NCBI GenBank assembly: GCA_021300015.1
Contig: JAJTFB010000008.1
Coordinates: 30,806-94,805, forward strand
Length of the DNA stretch: 64,000 nt
Reading direction: 5' to 3'
Source: Pirellula sp.
Lineage (GTDB): Bacteria; Planctomycetota; Planctomycetia; Pirellulales; Pirellulaceae
Positions 24,733 through 34,600 of this stretch are shown piece by piece; position 1 is the first letter of the stretch, and every line of letters begins with the position of its first letter. The translations under genes and the position numbers were made by a program. Under the pieces are notes generated by a model that made no database searches, had not been told where the DNA came from, and saw nothing but the letters and a program-made list of their open reading frames with translations.

Positions 24733-25827
24733 ATGAGTCGGATCATGGATCGAGTAGATCAAGTGGATCGAATGGAACAACCCGAGCAAATCCAGCCGCC
24801 GGACTCACAAACCCTCAATCCACAACCCGTGGATCTTGAATCCTGGGAGACCTCGGTAAATCTAGTTCGGGTCAACAAGTCGCTCAGCGCGGTTCTCTTG
24901 AGTCTCTGTGCGCATCTGGTGATGCTTCTGTGCATGGCGTTTGTGTTGATCGGAGTTGGTGGCAAGAACGGATCAGGAATTTCTCTCCTGGTCGATTCGA
25001 GCGATCAGTCGCTTGAGGCGGAAATGACGCAATTGGATCTCTCGAGCAGCATGAAATCGGAGAATGCTCAAGAAACGCCACCTGAAACTCCGACGATAGA
25101 GGCCCAAGCGGTTCTATCCAAGCTGACATCGATCGCAAGCGACGCATCGGAATTTGCCGACGATCGCGGGGATCTGGTCGCCTCGGGACCGTCGGCCGCG
25201 GGTGCCGAAGCGGCCGCAGCAGCCTTGGCCTCAGGATCGTTGTCAGAGTCCCCGACCGTCAGCGGCGACCAAGGCTACGGCGCTTCGTTCTTCGGGACCT
25301 ATGCACCGGGGCAACGGTTCGTCTTCGTGATCGATAGTTCTTCGTCGATGCTCCAAGGGACGCGCTGGCCAACCTTGAGACGCGAGTTGACCCGCGCGAT
25401 CCGAGGGCTTTCGCCCGACCAAGAGTTCTTCGTGATCAGCTTCGACATCGGCGCTCACCCGATGTTCAATACGCTTCCTCCGATCGGAAAGTTCCTTCCC
25501 CCGACCGACGAAAGCCTCTATCGACTCAACACGTGGTTAAACGGCATCCAGCATCAAGGCTCGACGTGTCCGGCTTCGAGCATCGGCATCGCCCTGCGAT
25601 TGAAACCCGATGCGATCTTCTTGCTGTCCGACGGCGAGATTCAGGATACGACCATCCAGGAACTCCGAGTCCACAATCGAACCGAGTCCGAGCAAAGCAA
25701 ACGCAAAGTCGCCATCCCGATCCATACCGTTTTGTTGCACAGTCCTATCGGGGCTGGTCCTCTGAAGATCATCGCTGATGAAAACGATGGGGTCTTTACC
25801 CCAGTAAGTCCATTCGCAGGGCGCTGA
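24733..25827 (+). CDS. Membrane-anchored von Willebrand factor A protein, second copy
   Basis: A 364-residue paralogue of the previous gene, and the likely second gene of the operon. A short polar N-terminus rich in Asp, Gln and Pro is followed by a transmembrane helix (AVLLSLCAHLVMLLCMAFVL) with Ser57 and His61 in the SxxxH arrangement. An acidic linker and an Ala-rich hinge (about 140-175) lead to a VWA domain: MIDAS DSSSS (Asp201) in RFVFVIDSSSSMLQGTRW, EFFVISFDIGAHPMF and PDAIFLLSDGEIQDT. Both MIDAS sites look complete, so metal-dependent ligand binding is plausible. No MoxR gene is adjacent; the MoxR-like ATPase at 9.5 kb is the nearest candidate partner. Confidence 0.85.
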   Translation: MSRIMDRVDQVDRMEQPEQIQPPDSQTLNPQPVDLESWETSVNLVRVNKSLSAVLLSLCAHLVMLLCMAFVLIGVGGKNGSGISLLVDSSDQSLEAEMTQLDLSSSMKSENAQETPPETPTIEAQAVLSKLTSIASDASEFADDRGDLVASGPSAAGAEAAAAALASGSLSESPTVSGDQGYGASFFGTYAPGQRFVFVIDSSSSMLQGTRWPTLRRELTRAIRGLSPDQEFFVISFDIGAHPMFNTLPPIGKFLPPTDESLYRLNTWLNGIQHQGSTCPASSIGIALRLKPDAIFLLSDGEIQDTTIQELRVHNRTESEQSKRKVAIPIHTVLLHSPIGAGPLKIIADENDGVFTPVSPFAGR

Positions 25828-25902
25828 GAATCCAGGTATACTTAAGCATCTTCGTGATCGTCTCCCGTTTGACCAGCCTTACGACCCTTGCGAGCCCGCC
25901 CG

Positions 25903-28473
25903 ATGCATCCTGATTCCTCGACCGATCCTGTGCACCTCGAGCCCATACCCACCGAGCAATGCAGGCCCAAGCGGTTTCGCAAGGTAGCCAAGCGAACCGC
26001 CATTGCAAGCTGCCTGCTGGTCTTCGGAACCAGCGCCCTGGGAACCTGGAAGATCCGATCCAGCTTGCCGAACCTTAACGCTCGGCAAGCCACCGCGCAT
26101 GTCGAGCAATCGGTCAAGATTCACCGCGATGCTCAAGGAATACCGACGATCCATGCCAAGTCCCGTTCGGATGCGGCCTACGCTCTTGGTTTTGCGCATG
26201 CTCAGGACCGATTCTTTCAAATGGACTTGCTCCGACGCGTGCCTACGGGACGGCTAGCCGAATTGGTTGGGAAATCGGCTGTCGGAGCCGATAAACGGTT
26301 TCGCAAACATCGATTCGCTTCGATGGCCGAGCAAGTCTACGCCAAGGTAGAGATCGAACAAAAGGAGATCTTGGACGCCTACACACGCGGGGCAAACGAA
26401 GGCTTGCAACGGCTCGACGATGAACCCTTCGAGTACCAGGTGCTTCAAGCCACCCCGGAACCTTGGAAGCCCACCGATTCGTTTTTGGTCATGATCACCA
26501 TGCTCTGTGATCTTCAACCCATGGACGGAACACCCGAGCAATCCTTGACGTTGCTCCACGAGACAGTTCCTCAAGAGGTCTTTGATTATTTGGTCCGCGG
26601 TGGTTCGCGCTGGGATGCAGCCTTGGACGAGACCAAGATCTCCATGCCCGCGATCCCCGGCCCTGAGATTTGGAGTTTAAGAGACGCTCAAGCGTCGATT
26701 CGAGCCCCGCTTGCGATGCGATCGGCCAACGAGAGCCAGCCCGACGAGAGCCACGCCGATCCGGCTCAACTGGATCAAGCCCAACTGGCTTGGTTGAACT
26801 GGACCCACCAGCTCGATGGCGAGTTCAAGGTCGGGAGCAACAACTGGGCCGTCAGCAGCAAAGTCGGCAAGCCAGCCGAAGGCCATGGAGGCACCTCCCG
26901 AGCGATCTTGGCCTCCGACATGCACCTGGGGCTCCGGGTACCGACCGTCTGGTACCGAGCCGTGATGCAAACCCCCACTCGGAATCACCCGAACCGCACG
27001 CTCGTCGGAGTCACCCTGCCGGGTGCTCCGGTGATGGTCGAAGGCTCCAACGGCACGGTCGCTTGGGGATTTACCAACAGCACCGGCGATTTCGGGGATT
27101 TGATCGAGCTCAAGATGCTCTCAGAAAACCAGTATGCAACACCTCAGGGACCACGGAGTTTAGAATCCTACACCGAGAAGATTTCCTACGGGAGCGGAGC
27201 TGAAGACTACACGTACGAATGGTCGATTTGGGGGCCGGTTGTCGAAGTCCGCGAGAATCGTCGTTTTGTCCACAAATGGATTGGGAACGATCCTGAGGCG
27301 TTCGATTTGAACATCCTGAAGATGGAGTCGGCATCGAGCGTCGAGGAGCTCGGGGATCTGGCCAACCGAGCTGGAATGCCCAACCAAAACGTGATGATGG
27401 TCGACGACCAAGGGAACATCGGCTGGACCATCTCAGGCAGGCTTCCGAAGCGTCAAGGCACACCGCAATGGGTCGCCGGTGATTGGTCGACACAGGAAGC
27501 TTGGGTCGGCTATTACGCACCGGAAGAATACCCCCGGGTGTTCAACCCAGCTTCGGGTCGGCTCTGGACGGCCAACAATCGAATCATGGGGGGCGATTAC
27601 ATGCAGAGTGTCGGCGATGGACGCTTTGATCCCGGGGCGCGGGCCAAGCAGATTCGGGACCGATTGTTCGAGAAGGAGCAGTTCGACGAAAAAGATCTTT
27701 TGGCGATCCAGCTCGATGACGAAGCTCGCATGATGAAGGTGTGGCAAAAGTGGCTTGAGGAGACCATCGAAGCAAACCCCAAGACGAACCCCAAAGCCAC
27801 CAGCGAAGAATTTCGAACTTTCGCTAAAAAAGAAGAGCTTCGCGCTAGCACCAACTCGGTGACCTATCGGATTGTCCATGAGTTTCGCAATCAGGTTTTC
27901 TCGCGTATCTTCGGCTTCGATATCTCCAGACGCGGGACCATCGATTCGAGGAATCGAGGGCTTGCCAAAAAACTCGGGATTCAACGGACCATCCCGGTTT
28001 CCTACGAGGATGTCGCCGAGGAGCTCATCGAGCAAAAGCCCCAGCATTGGCTCCCCGAGGAGTTTGGCACCTGGGACGAATTGCTCAACGATGCGGCCGT
28101 GGCGACCCAAGAGGAACTGACCAAGGATCAACCCTTGGCAGAGGCGACCTGGGGCAAACGGAATCGGTCGGCGATCAAGCATCCATTGTCGATGGCCGTG
28201 CCTGCACTGGGTGGTTTTTTGGATATGCCCGAGGTCGAGTTGCCCGGCGATAGCCATTTGCCTCGCGTTCAGAGTCCTTCCGGGGGAGCCTCCCAACGCT
28301 TGGTCGTCAGCCCGGGCTTTGAAGAAATCGGGATTTACCACCAACCCGGCGGAGCCTCAGGCCACCCGCTTTCCCCCTATTACCGTGCCGGGTTCGACGA
28401 TTGGGCCAATGGTCAAGCATCGGCGTTGATGCCCGGTCCTGCTGTCCACACGATCGAGATCACCCCGAAATAG
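25903..28473 (+). CDS. Penicillin-acylase-family N-terminal-nucleophile hydrolase
   Basis: An 856-residue protein started at the ATG at 25903; a transmembrane/signal segment lies at about 30-50 (AIASCLLVFGTSALGTWKI). The alpha-subunit part starts with VKIHRDAQGIPTIHAKSRSD and AYALGFAHAQDRFFQMDLLR. The precursor is expected to cut itself before Ser312 in VGSNNWAVSS, which makes Ser312 the N-terminal nucleophile of the beta subunit. SDMHLGLRVPTVWY, GVTLPGAPVMVEGSNGTVAW and a C-terminal SGHPLSPYYRAGFDDWANGQ are family hallmarks. The family includes penicillin G acylase and quorum-quenching acylases; the substrate here is unknown. Its last 14 bases overlap the convergent fkbM gene. A 15-bp duplication lies at 26731-26760. 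Confidence 0.88.
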   Translation: MHPDSSTDPVHLEPIPTEQCRPKRFRKVAKRTAIASCLLVFGTSALGTWKIRSSLPNLNARQATAHVEQSVKIHRDAQGIPTIHAKSRSDAAYALGFAHAQDRFFQMDLLRRVPTGRLAELVGKSAVGADKRFRKHRFASMAEQVYAKVEIEQKEILDAYTRGANEGLQRLDDEPFEYQVLQATPEPWKPTDSFLVMITMLCDLQPMDGTPEQSLTLLHETVPQEVFDYLVRGGSRWDAALDETKISMPAIPGPEIWSLRDAQASIRAPLAMRSANESQPDESHADPAQLDQAQLAWLNWTHQLDGEFKVGSNNWAVSSKVGKPAEGHGGTSRAILASDMHLGLRVPTVWYRAVMQTPTRNHPNRTLVGVTLPGAPVMVEGSNGTVAWGFTNSTGDFGDLIELKMLSENQYATPQGPRSLESYTEKISYGSGAEDYTYEWSIWGPVVEVRENRRFVHKWIGNDPEAFDLNILKMESASSVEELGDLANRAGMPNQNVMMVDDQGNIGWTISGRLPKRQGTPQWVAGDWSTQEAWVGYYAPEEYPRVFNPASGRLWTANNRIMGGDYMQSVGDGRFDPGARAKQIRDRLFEKEQFDEKDLLAIQLDDEARMMKVWQKWLEETIEANPKTNPKATSEEFRTFAKKEELRASTNSVTYRIVHEFRNQVFSRIFGFDISRRGTIDSRNRGLAKKLGIQRTIPVSYEDVAEELIEQKPQHWLPEEFGTWDELLNDAAVATQEELTKDQPLAEATWGKRNRSAIKHPLSMAVPALGGFLDMPEVELPGDSHLPRVQSPSGGASQRLVVSPGFEEIGIYHQPGGASGHPLSPYYRAGFDDWANGQASALMPGPAVHTIEITPK
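26731..26760 (+). repeat. Two 15-bp in-frame units in the acylase gene
   Basis: gagagccagcccgac and gagagccacgccgat are adjacent and encode ESQPD/ESHAD in the spacer peptide before the self-cleavage site. A further Gln/Ala/Leu-rich duplication (caactgg core) follows. Confidence 0.75.
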
Positions 28474-29422
28474 CTTTCAGGGCGCTTTGCCGCAAGTTCC
28501 GATCGGCGACTCGGTCGGCAAAGAACTGCGCTTCGCTCTGGAAGAACTCTTCGATGTCCTGGTCGTTGATCAGAAGCACGTCGTAGTAGAGCGAGTCGGT
28601 CAGAATCTGATAGAAAAACAGGTTTCTGATCGCCGAAAGTTCCTTCAAAGGGTACTTACCCATGAAATCCCCGAGGTTGTTATAGAGCAAGCAGCAGCTA
28701 TAGCCGGCTTGATGAAAACGCTCAAGGGTTTCGGTGGCCTGCTCGATGAACCTTGCGTTGCCAAACGGCGCGCATTCAAAAAGGACCACCGGGCGATTTT
28801 CTGAAATGAACCGTTTGGCACCGGCTAAAACCTTGAAGTCATGCCCATCGGTGTCGACTTTCAAGATGTTGGCGTGTTTGGCAAAGCCATCGTCCTTGAC
28901 GATGTCATCGAGCGACCGGCTGCGCAGGGCAAGTCCATCGGTTGCGGGAATCAGCGAGGCGGTTCCATTTTTCTCTTCGAGCCTGTAGGTCCCCTCGAGA
29001 CTCTCACTGGAGCATAGATCGCTGATGACCCTGACATTGGGATTTGCACCCCAATTGGCGAGGAGAAATTTGCGAAAATTCGGGTCTGGTTCAATGGCCA
29101 AGAATTGATCATCGGGGCCTGTGTAGAACGCAGCGATCGTATCGCCGATGTTGGCTCCGACGTCGATCAGCCTGAGATGCCCAGCCTTGCGCTTGACGAA
29201 ATGACCGATACGTTGCGGGAGACGATCGTAACAAGGGTGGTCTTGGAAGTAGATCGGCAGGCTGTGGGACAATCGCATCGAGAGCAAGCGTCCATGGACT
29301 TGCATCGAGCAGGTCGGATCGCCCAGGAGATGGATCAAGGCTTTGCGGGGCAGCGACCAGAATCTCCGGGCGATACGGCCCGATTGAAGGTACTTTCGGT
29401 AAACGAAGCTGGCCATGCGCAT
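28460..29422 (-). CDS. FkbM-family SAM-dependent methyltransferase
   Basis: A 320-residue protein; ATG at 29422, with a second in-frame Met two codons later. The SAM-binding loop is LRLIDVGANIGDTIAAFY (about residue 100). EPDPNFRKFLLANWGANPNV is the usual next motif, followed by ANILKVDTDGHDFKVLAGAK and VVLFECAPFG, all typical of FkbM methyltransferases that methylate sugars or polyketides. Next to a phosphohexomutase and near other polysaccharide genes, a role in modifying surface glycans is likely. It ends inside the convergent acylase gene. Confidence 0.86.
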   Translation of the reverse strand: MRMASFVYRKYLQSGRIARRFWSLPRKALIHLLGDPTCSMQVHGRLLSMRLSHSLPIYFQDHPCYDRLPQRIGHFVKRKAGHLRLIDVGANIGDTIAAFYTGPDDQFLAIEPDPNFRKFLLANWGANPNVRVISDLCSSESLEGTYRLEEKNGTASLIPATDGLALRSRSLDDIVKDDGFAKHANILKVDTDGHDFKVLAGAKRFISENRPVVLFECAPFGNARFIEQATETLERFHQAGYSCCLLYNNLGDFMGKYPLKELSAIRNLFFYQILTDSLYYDVLLINDQDIEEFFQSEAQFFADRVADRNLRQSALKAISG

Positions 29423-29459
29423 CGGAATTCCCTTCCTGTCGATCCCATAACTTGTGTTA

Positions 29460-29505
29460 CTCGTGCTCGTGCTCGTGCTTTGGGCTTTGGGCTTTGGGCT
29501 TTGGG
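29460..29505. repeat. Two adjacent microsatellites: three ctcgtg and four ctttggg units
   Basis: ctcgtg is repeated three times (29460-29477), directly followed by four copies of ctttggg (29478-29505), in the gap between fkbM and the phosphohexomutase remnant. Confidence 0.9.
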
Positions 29506-29516
29506 CTAGGCTGCTT

Positions 29517-29548
29517 CCCGGTCAAGCACTGGCCCGGTCAAGCACTGG
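29517..29548. repeat. Two identical 16-bp units across the phosphohexomutase stop
   Basis: cccggtcaagcactgg occurs twice without interruption. On the minus strand the first copy is read as GPVLDR, while the second, one base out of phase, supplies the residues ASA and the stop codon. The present C-terminus therefore comes from the duplication. Confidence 0.88.
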
Positions 29549-31235
29549 CCCGGCTAGGTCTTTTTTCATCGCCGCGAAGCGATTTTTGAGTGTCTCTTTG
29601 GCCGCCACGAGTGCACCTTGGGTCCCCTCGGTGAGCTCTTCGTGGCCGAAGAGATAGAATTTGATCTTCGGCTCGGTCCCCGAGGGACGCACCGCGATGG
29701 CATTTCGGCTTGGACTCCCATCGCGGCTTGCCAGTTCAAGCATGAGCATATTGCTTTTGGGAGCTTGCATCATTTCGGTATGGGACTGGCCGGTCCGACG
29801 GACCAACGATCCGTAATCGCGGACGGCCAAGACCTCAAGGCCTCCGATCGACTTCGGTGGATCGGTTCGAAGTCCATCCATGAGCCTTTTCATGTTGGCC
29901 ATCCCTTGGCTACCTTCCATTTGCACGTTGATCAAGTCCTCGAGGTAGACACCGTGTTCGAGCATCAATTCGTCGAGCCGCTCATGAAGTGTCTTGCCGG
30001 CCGCTTTGAGGTCGGCTGCAAGCTGAGCCATCAGAAGACAGGCCACGGCCCCGTCTTTGTCTCTTGCGTAGGTACCGATCAGATAGCCGTGGGATTCCTC
30101 GGTTCCAAAGACGAAACCTTCGGGTCCGCAAGCGTCGATCAGACCTGCGATCCACTTGAACCCCACATGGATGTTTCCCTCGCATCGGACACCTTGCGAC
30201 TCGGCGACAGATCGCGTCAACTCGGTGGTGACCAGGGTTTTGATCACATAAGCATCTTTGGGAAGGTCGCCAGCTTGCTTGCGTTTCGAGATGACGTAGT
30301 CGGTCAGGAGCACACCGAGCTGGTTCCCATTGATCGTAGCCCAAGGGCTATCGGGTTGGAGGCTTATCGGGCAGGAGCAGCCCATCCGATCGCAATCCGG
30401 ATCGGTGGCCAAGGCGATATCGGCCTGGATGCTCTTAGCGTGTTGGACCATGGCGTCGAAGACGGCGGGGTTTTCCGGGTTGCTAACGTGCCCCGGGACA
30501 TTCGGGAAATCGCCGTCGAGAGCCGGCCCAGGCGAACTTCAGCGTGGCACTTTGGAATTTTTCATCGATCTCTTGCGTGACAAACCTCACCTTGCCTTCC
30601 GCGACGGCTTGGTCGAAATCCACCCGATGGATTTGCTCGACCTGCATGACCCCGTCGATGATTTTTTCGTCATGGGGTGGTAGCACCTGCCCACCGGTCG
30701 ACCAGTAGACTTTCACTGCATTGTCGCTCGGAGGGTTGTGCGATGCGGTCACCATGATGCCACAACTGCAGCCAAAATGCCTCACTGCATAGGACAGTTG
30801 AGGCGTTGCCCGGTATCCATCGAGGAACACGACTTGAAATCCGTTGGCTACCATGATCGAGGCGCACAGTTCAGCGAAATGCCGGGAACGGTGCCGTGTA
30901 TCGTAAGCGATCGCGCAGGAGAGTTGGCCCGGATTCGGTTGGCTCAAAATGTAGTCCGCAAGCCCCTGGGCGCTTTCACCGATGGTTCGATCGTTGATCG
31001 CATTCGATCCGATAGGGTACATCCGGCCTCGCCTCCCTCCGGTACCAAAGGGGATGACTGTCCAGAAAACATCGTCGAGTTTTTTCCAGTCCTGACGCTC
31101 GATGTGGGCGATCAACTCACCTCGATATTCGAGGTATCGGGGTTGTGATAGCCAATCGGCGATATTTTTGGCCGCCGCTGGAGTAATTTTTCCTTGGGCC
31201 TCGGCAGACTCAACGGCGGTCAAATAGGGGTCCAT
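29522..31235 (-). pseudogene. Phosphoglucomutase/phosphomannomutase, disrupted by internal deletion and frameshift
   Basis: Two frames make one alpha-D-phosphohexomutase. The first (31235-30483) has FGTGGRRGRMYPIGSNAIND and the phosphoserine loop GIMVTASHNPPSDNAVKVYW, then KFAWAG, then 12 wrong codons and a stop. The second frame resumes at about 30517 with DGDFPNVPGHVSNPENPAVF, then ATDPDCDRMG (metal loop), FVFGTEESHGYLIG (sugar loop) and IAVRPSGTEPKIKFYLFG (phosphate loop). Homologues have roughly 35 residues between KFAWAG and DGDFPN, including a TPLHG-type segment, and these are missing. A deletion of 3n+2 bases explains both the loss and the frameshift. The enzyme would interconvert hexose-1- and -6-phosphates for surface sugars. 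The frame B half has its own ATG at 30451 but lacks the active-site serine. Confidence 0.82.
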
Positions 31236-31662
31236 AGACGATGTCTCAGTAGCTAGACTAATTGGAATGGCGATTCGATCCGGGGCTTCACCGGGCGGAT
31301 CGAAAGCGAAAATGTCGCTTAAATCCTTGCAAACGTCAACGGCGGAATAGATTTCCCAATCGGCATTCTCGGGGTTCGACTGGGTAGGGAAGGTTGGATT
31401 CTAACGGCACGATAACGCCGACTTTGCCGGGTAGCGGTTTAATTGTGGGACACTCTGGAACTTTACGCCGACGAAGGGAATCATACGTCTCGGTCTGTTT
31501 TGTTGACAGCCAAGACCCTCCAACTAGGATGGAGGCCGCCTTTCGACGGCAAATGCCGTGTGATCGGATCTGCTGGTGGCGGTCCCTCCCGTGTGGTGAG
31601 AGCGTTGCGGCGTCGAGGGCGTACTGACAATTCCTTATCGTTCCTCAGTCGGGGATCCCATA
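31236..31662. other. Gene-free region upstream of the giant surface protein
   Basis: This 427-base stretch lies between the divergent phosphohexomutase remnant and the surface-protein gene. Apart from the promoter candidate at 31503-31530 I see no gene. The 130-base leader after that candidate has no obvious Shine-Dalgarno sequence before the GTG at 31663. Confidence 0.4.
31503..31530 (+). promoter_or_regulatory. Candidate sigma-70-type promoter for the surface protein
   Basis: ttgaca at 31503-31508 and taggat at 31525-31530 are separated by 16 bases. The -35 box is perfect and the -10 box keeps four of six consensus bases. It would give a leader of about 125 bases. This rests on pattern only. 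Confidence 0.4.
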
Positions 31663-34600
31663 GTGAAGTCGAACAAGCCAACTACTCAGAAGAATCAACC
31701 GAACAAGCGGGCTTTGAAAAAGGCGCCGAAACGGGCTCGCCTGTTTGAGCTTCTGGAACGCCGGGAACTCATGGCCGGTGACTTCTCGCCTTCGGTGGAG
31801 AGTCTCCTTTCCCGGATGTATTTTCGGAACGAAGAGGCCTACACCCGTGCCGGAACGGTCATGTCGGGTGGAGGCACTGGTAGCACCGGAGGCACTGGCG
31901 GTATTGGCTCGGGGGAAACCAACAACCCGTTGGCGATCAGCGAGTTGGAGCCGAACAACTTCGTCGCTCGCGCCCAACTCTTACCCCTTTCTGCTTCGCA
32001 ACCGGTGAACGTCTCTGGGACGTTTAGTGCGCTGACCGATGAAGATTATTTCGCGTTGGACTTGAGGAAGGGTGATATCCTAGATACTCGATTGGTGGGA
32101 GTTCCTGGCACGCGACCTACGCTGGCACTCCTAGACGCTAACACCCAAGAGCTACTTTTTGCTCAAGGCCGTTTCCTTGGCGGGACCGCGTACCCTCCTT
32201 CCTCGCCATTGTACAAAGACGGTTTAACGACCTTGCCATATGTGATCGCGACGAGCGGTCGTTATTACTTGAGAGTTGCCGACGGTGTTGGTTCTTACGT
32301 TTTGAACCTGCGAGTCCAACGCTCGACGTTTGAGGCCGAACCCATTGGCACCCAGCAAACGTTGTACATCGATTTCGATGGCTCGCTGACCCGAGCGGAA
32401 ACGCTCAACTTGACGGCTTTGGGTGTTCCTGCCGGAACCTTGCGTATTCCACCGTTGTCTCGCTATATGCCCCAATTGGGTCTGACAGCAGCCGATGCCC
32501 CCGCCGTGGCTCGCAACACGATGGCTCGAGTCGAGCAAAAGCTGCGCACATCGCTTGCGGCTCGCTCGAACAACGGGTTCTACGGGGCTACAGGCAACCC
32601 CGGTGAGTTCAACGTGCGGCTTGTTTCAAGCTTCGATTCGCCGGATCTTTGGGGCCAGCCGAACGTCTCGAGAGTGCTCGTCGGAGGTACGCAGACGGAA
32701 ATCGGTCTCGACCCAGACACAGGCCTTCTAGGGATCGCTCAGTCGGTCGACGTCGGGAACTTCGGCCGCGAAGAGAGCGGCTTGGTGATGGTCGATATCC
32801 TGATCGCCGACTCGATGGATCCTGCACTGGTTCCTATAGCCGGAAACGTATCGAGATCGGATTTGTTTGCGGAACTTTTGTCGATGGTTATCGCCCACGA
32901 AGCAGGCCATTTTTTGGGTGGTGTTCACCAAGACCCCAACAATCTTCAGTATGGGATCATGGATCAGTTCTATGACCCCGCCATTGTTTCTGGTGCCGGT
33001 CGCGATGGAATCTTCGGCAACCGTGACGACGAACCGCTATTCTTCAGCGTCGACGAGTTCTCCCCGACCGCTGGGGTTCCCTTCGGCGGTGGAGTCAATG
33101 ACAGCGCCAACATGCTGGCCTTCGGCATGTCGACTGGAACCGTTGGCGGAACGGTAACTGGCACCGTCTACAGCGACATCAACAGAAACTCCCGCCAAGA
33201 CGCTGGCGAAATTGGACTCGCCGGATGGCAGGTCTTTATCGACTCGAACAACAACGCGGTCTTAGATGTTGGAGAACCTCGGGCAACTTCGGATGCGTCC
33301 GGACGGTATACCCTACGCTCTGCAAGCGGTACTCAAGTTGTCCGCGTTGTGCGACCTGCAGGTTGGCTCGCATCGACTTCCGCAGAGGAATCCAAGTCCG
33401 TTGCGGTGACGCTCGGCGGCACGATCACGGCCAACTTTGGATCCTTCGCTCCTTCGGGTAGTTCGACCGGCTTCAAATGGCTCGACATCAACGGCGATGG
33501 AATTCGCGATGCGAGCGAACCAGGACTCGCAGGTGTTTACATTTACCTCGACCTCGATGGTGACGCTCGCCCCGATGTGGGAGAACCTGCCTCGATCACC
33601 AAAGCCGATGGGTCTTACGTTCTTAACCCACCGGTGGCTGGAACCTACACGATCCGCGAAGTGGTCGACCCAGGCTACGTCCAAACATTCCCTCTGGGCG
33701 GTTTCCACACCGTGACCTACAACGGTTCGACCCCCCTGGGCGGTTTTGACTTCGGCAACCGAGAATCCTCCGACTGGGGCGATGCTCCGACACCTTATGC
33801 GACTCTGCGTGCCAACAACGGAGCCTCGGCCGGTCAACTCGACGGGTTCCGACTCGGTGCGAATTGGGACGCGGAAATCGATGGACGCCCCACCTCGGGC
33901 GCCAATGGCGATGATACCAACGGTCCTTTGAACACAACGGGCGCTGTCATCAATGATGAAGATGGTGTGACCCTTCTGACCCCGCTGGTACGCGGCGACA
34001 CTCAAAATATCATCCGCATCAACGTTACCAACACCGCAGGTGCGGGTGCGTTCGTCCAAGGCTGGATCGATTTCAATGGCAACGGCGTATGGGGTGATGC
34101 TGGCGAGCAAATCGTCACGAACCTTGCCGCTGTTCCTGGCAACAATTTGGTGACTTTCACCGTCCCTGCCAACGCGGTCAGCACCGGCTTTGCTCGCTTC
34201 CGCCTCTCGCAAACCCGCGATGTAGGACCCACGGGCCGAACTGCCGCTGGGGAAGTCGAAGATTACGTTTACACGATCAACAATGGCCCGCGGACCATCC
34301 TGCAAAACGACAGCTTCACAGTCGCTCGAAACAGCACCGCTAACATTTTTGATGTCCTCGCCAACGACTTCCTTCCCCCGAACGATCCGGTGACGGCTGT
34401 TCTGCCAGGCCCATCGGCCCAAGGTGGTTCGATCTCGGTCGGGCCGAGCAACACGCTCAGATATACCCCACCACGCGGCTTTTTCGGACAAGACACCTTC
34501 ACTTACACGGTCGTCTTTGCCTCGGGCAAACGGGAAACCGCAACGGTCACCGTCGGCGTTACCTTGCAGTTTACCGACCCGGTCGCCGTCGATGATTCCT

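Noticed and set aside
28460..28473. 14-base overlap of the convergent acylase and fkbM genes as a regulatory antisense device
   Set aside because: Short convergent overlaps are common in dense bacterial genomes; the 61733-61736 case is similar. No further signal supports regulation.
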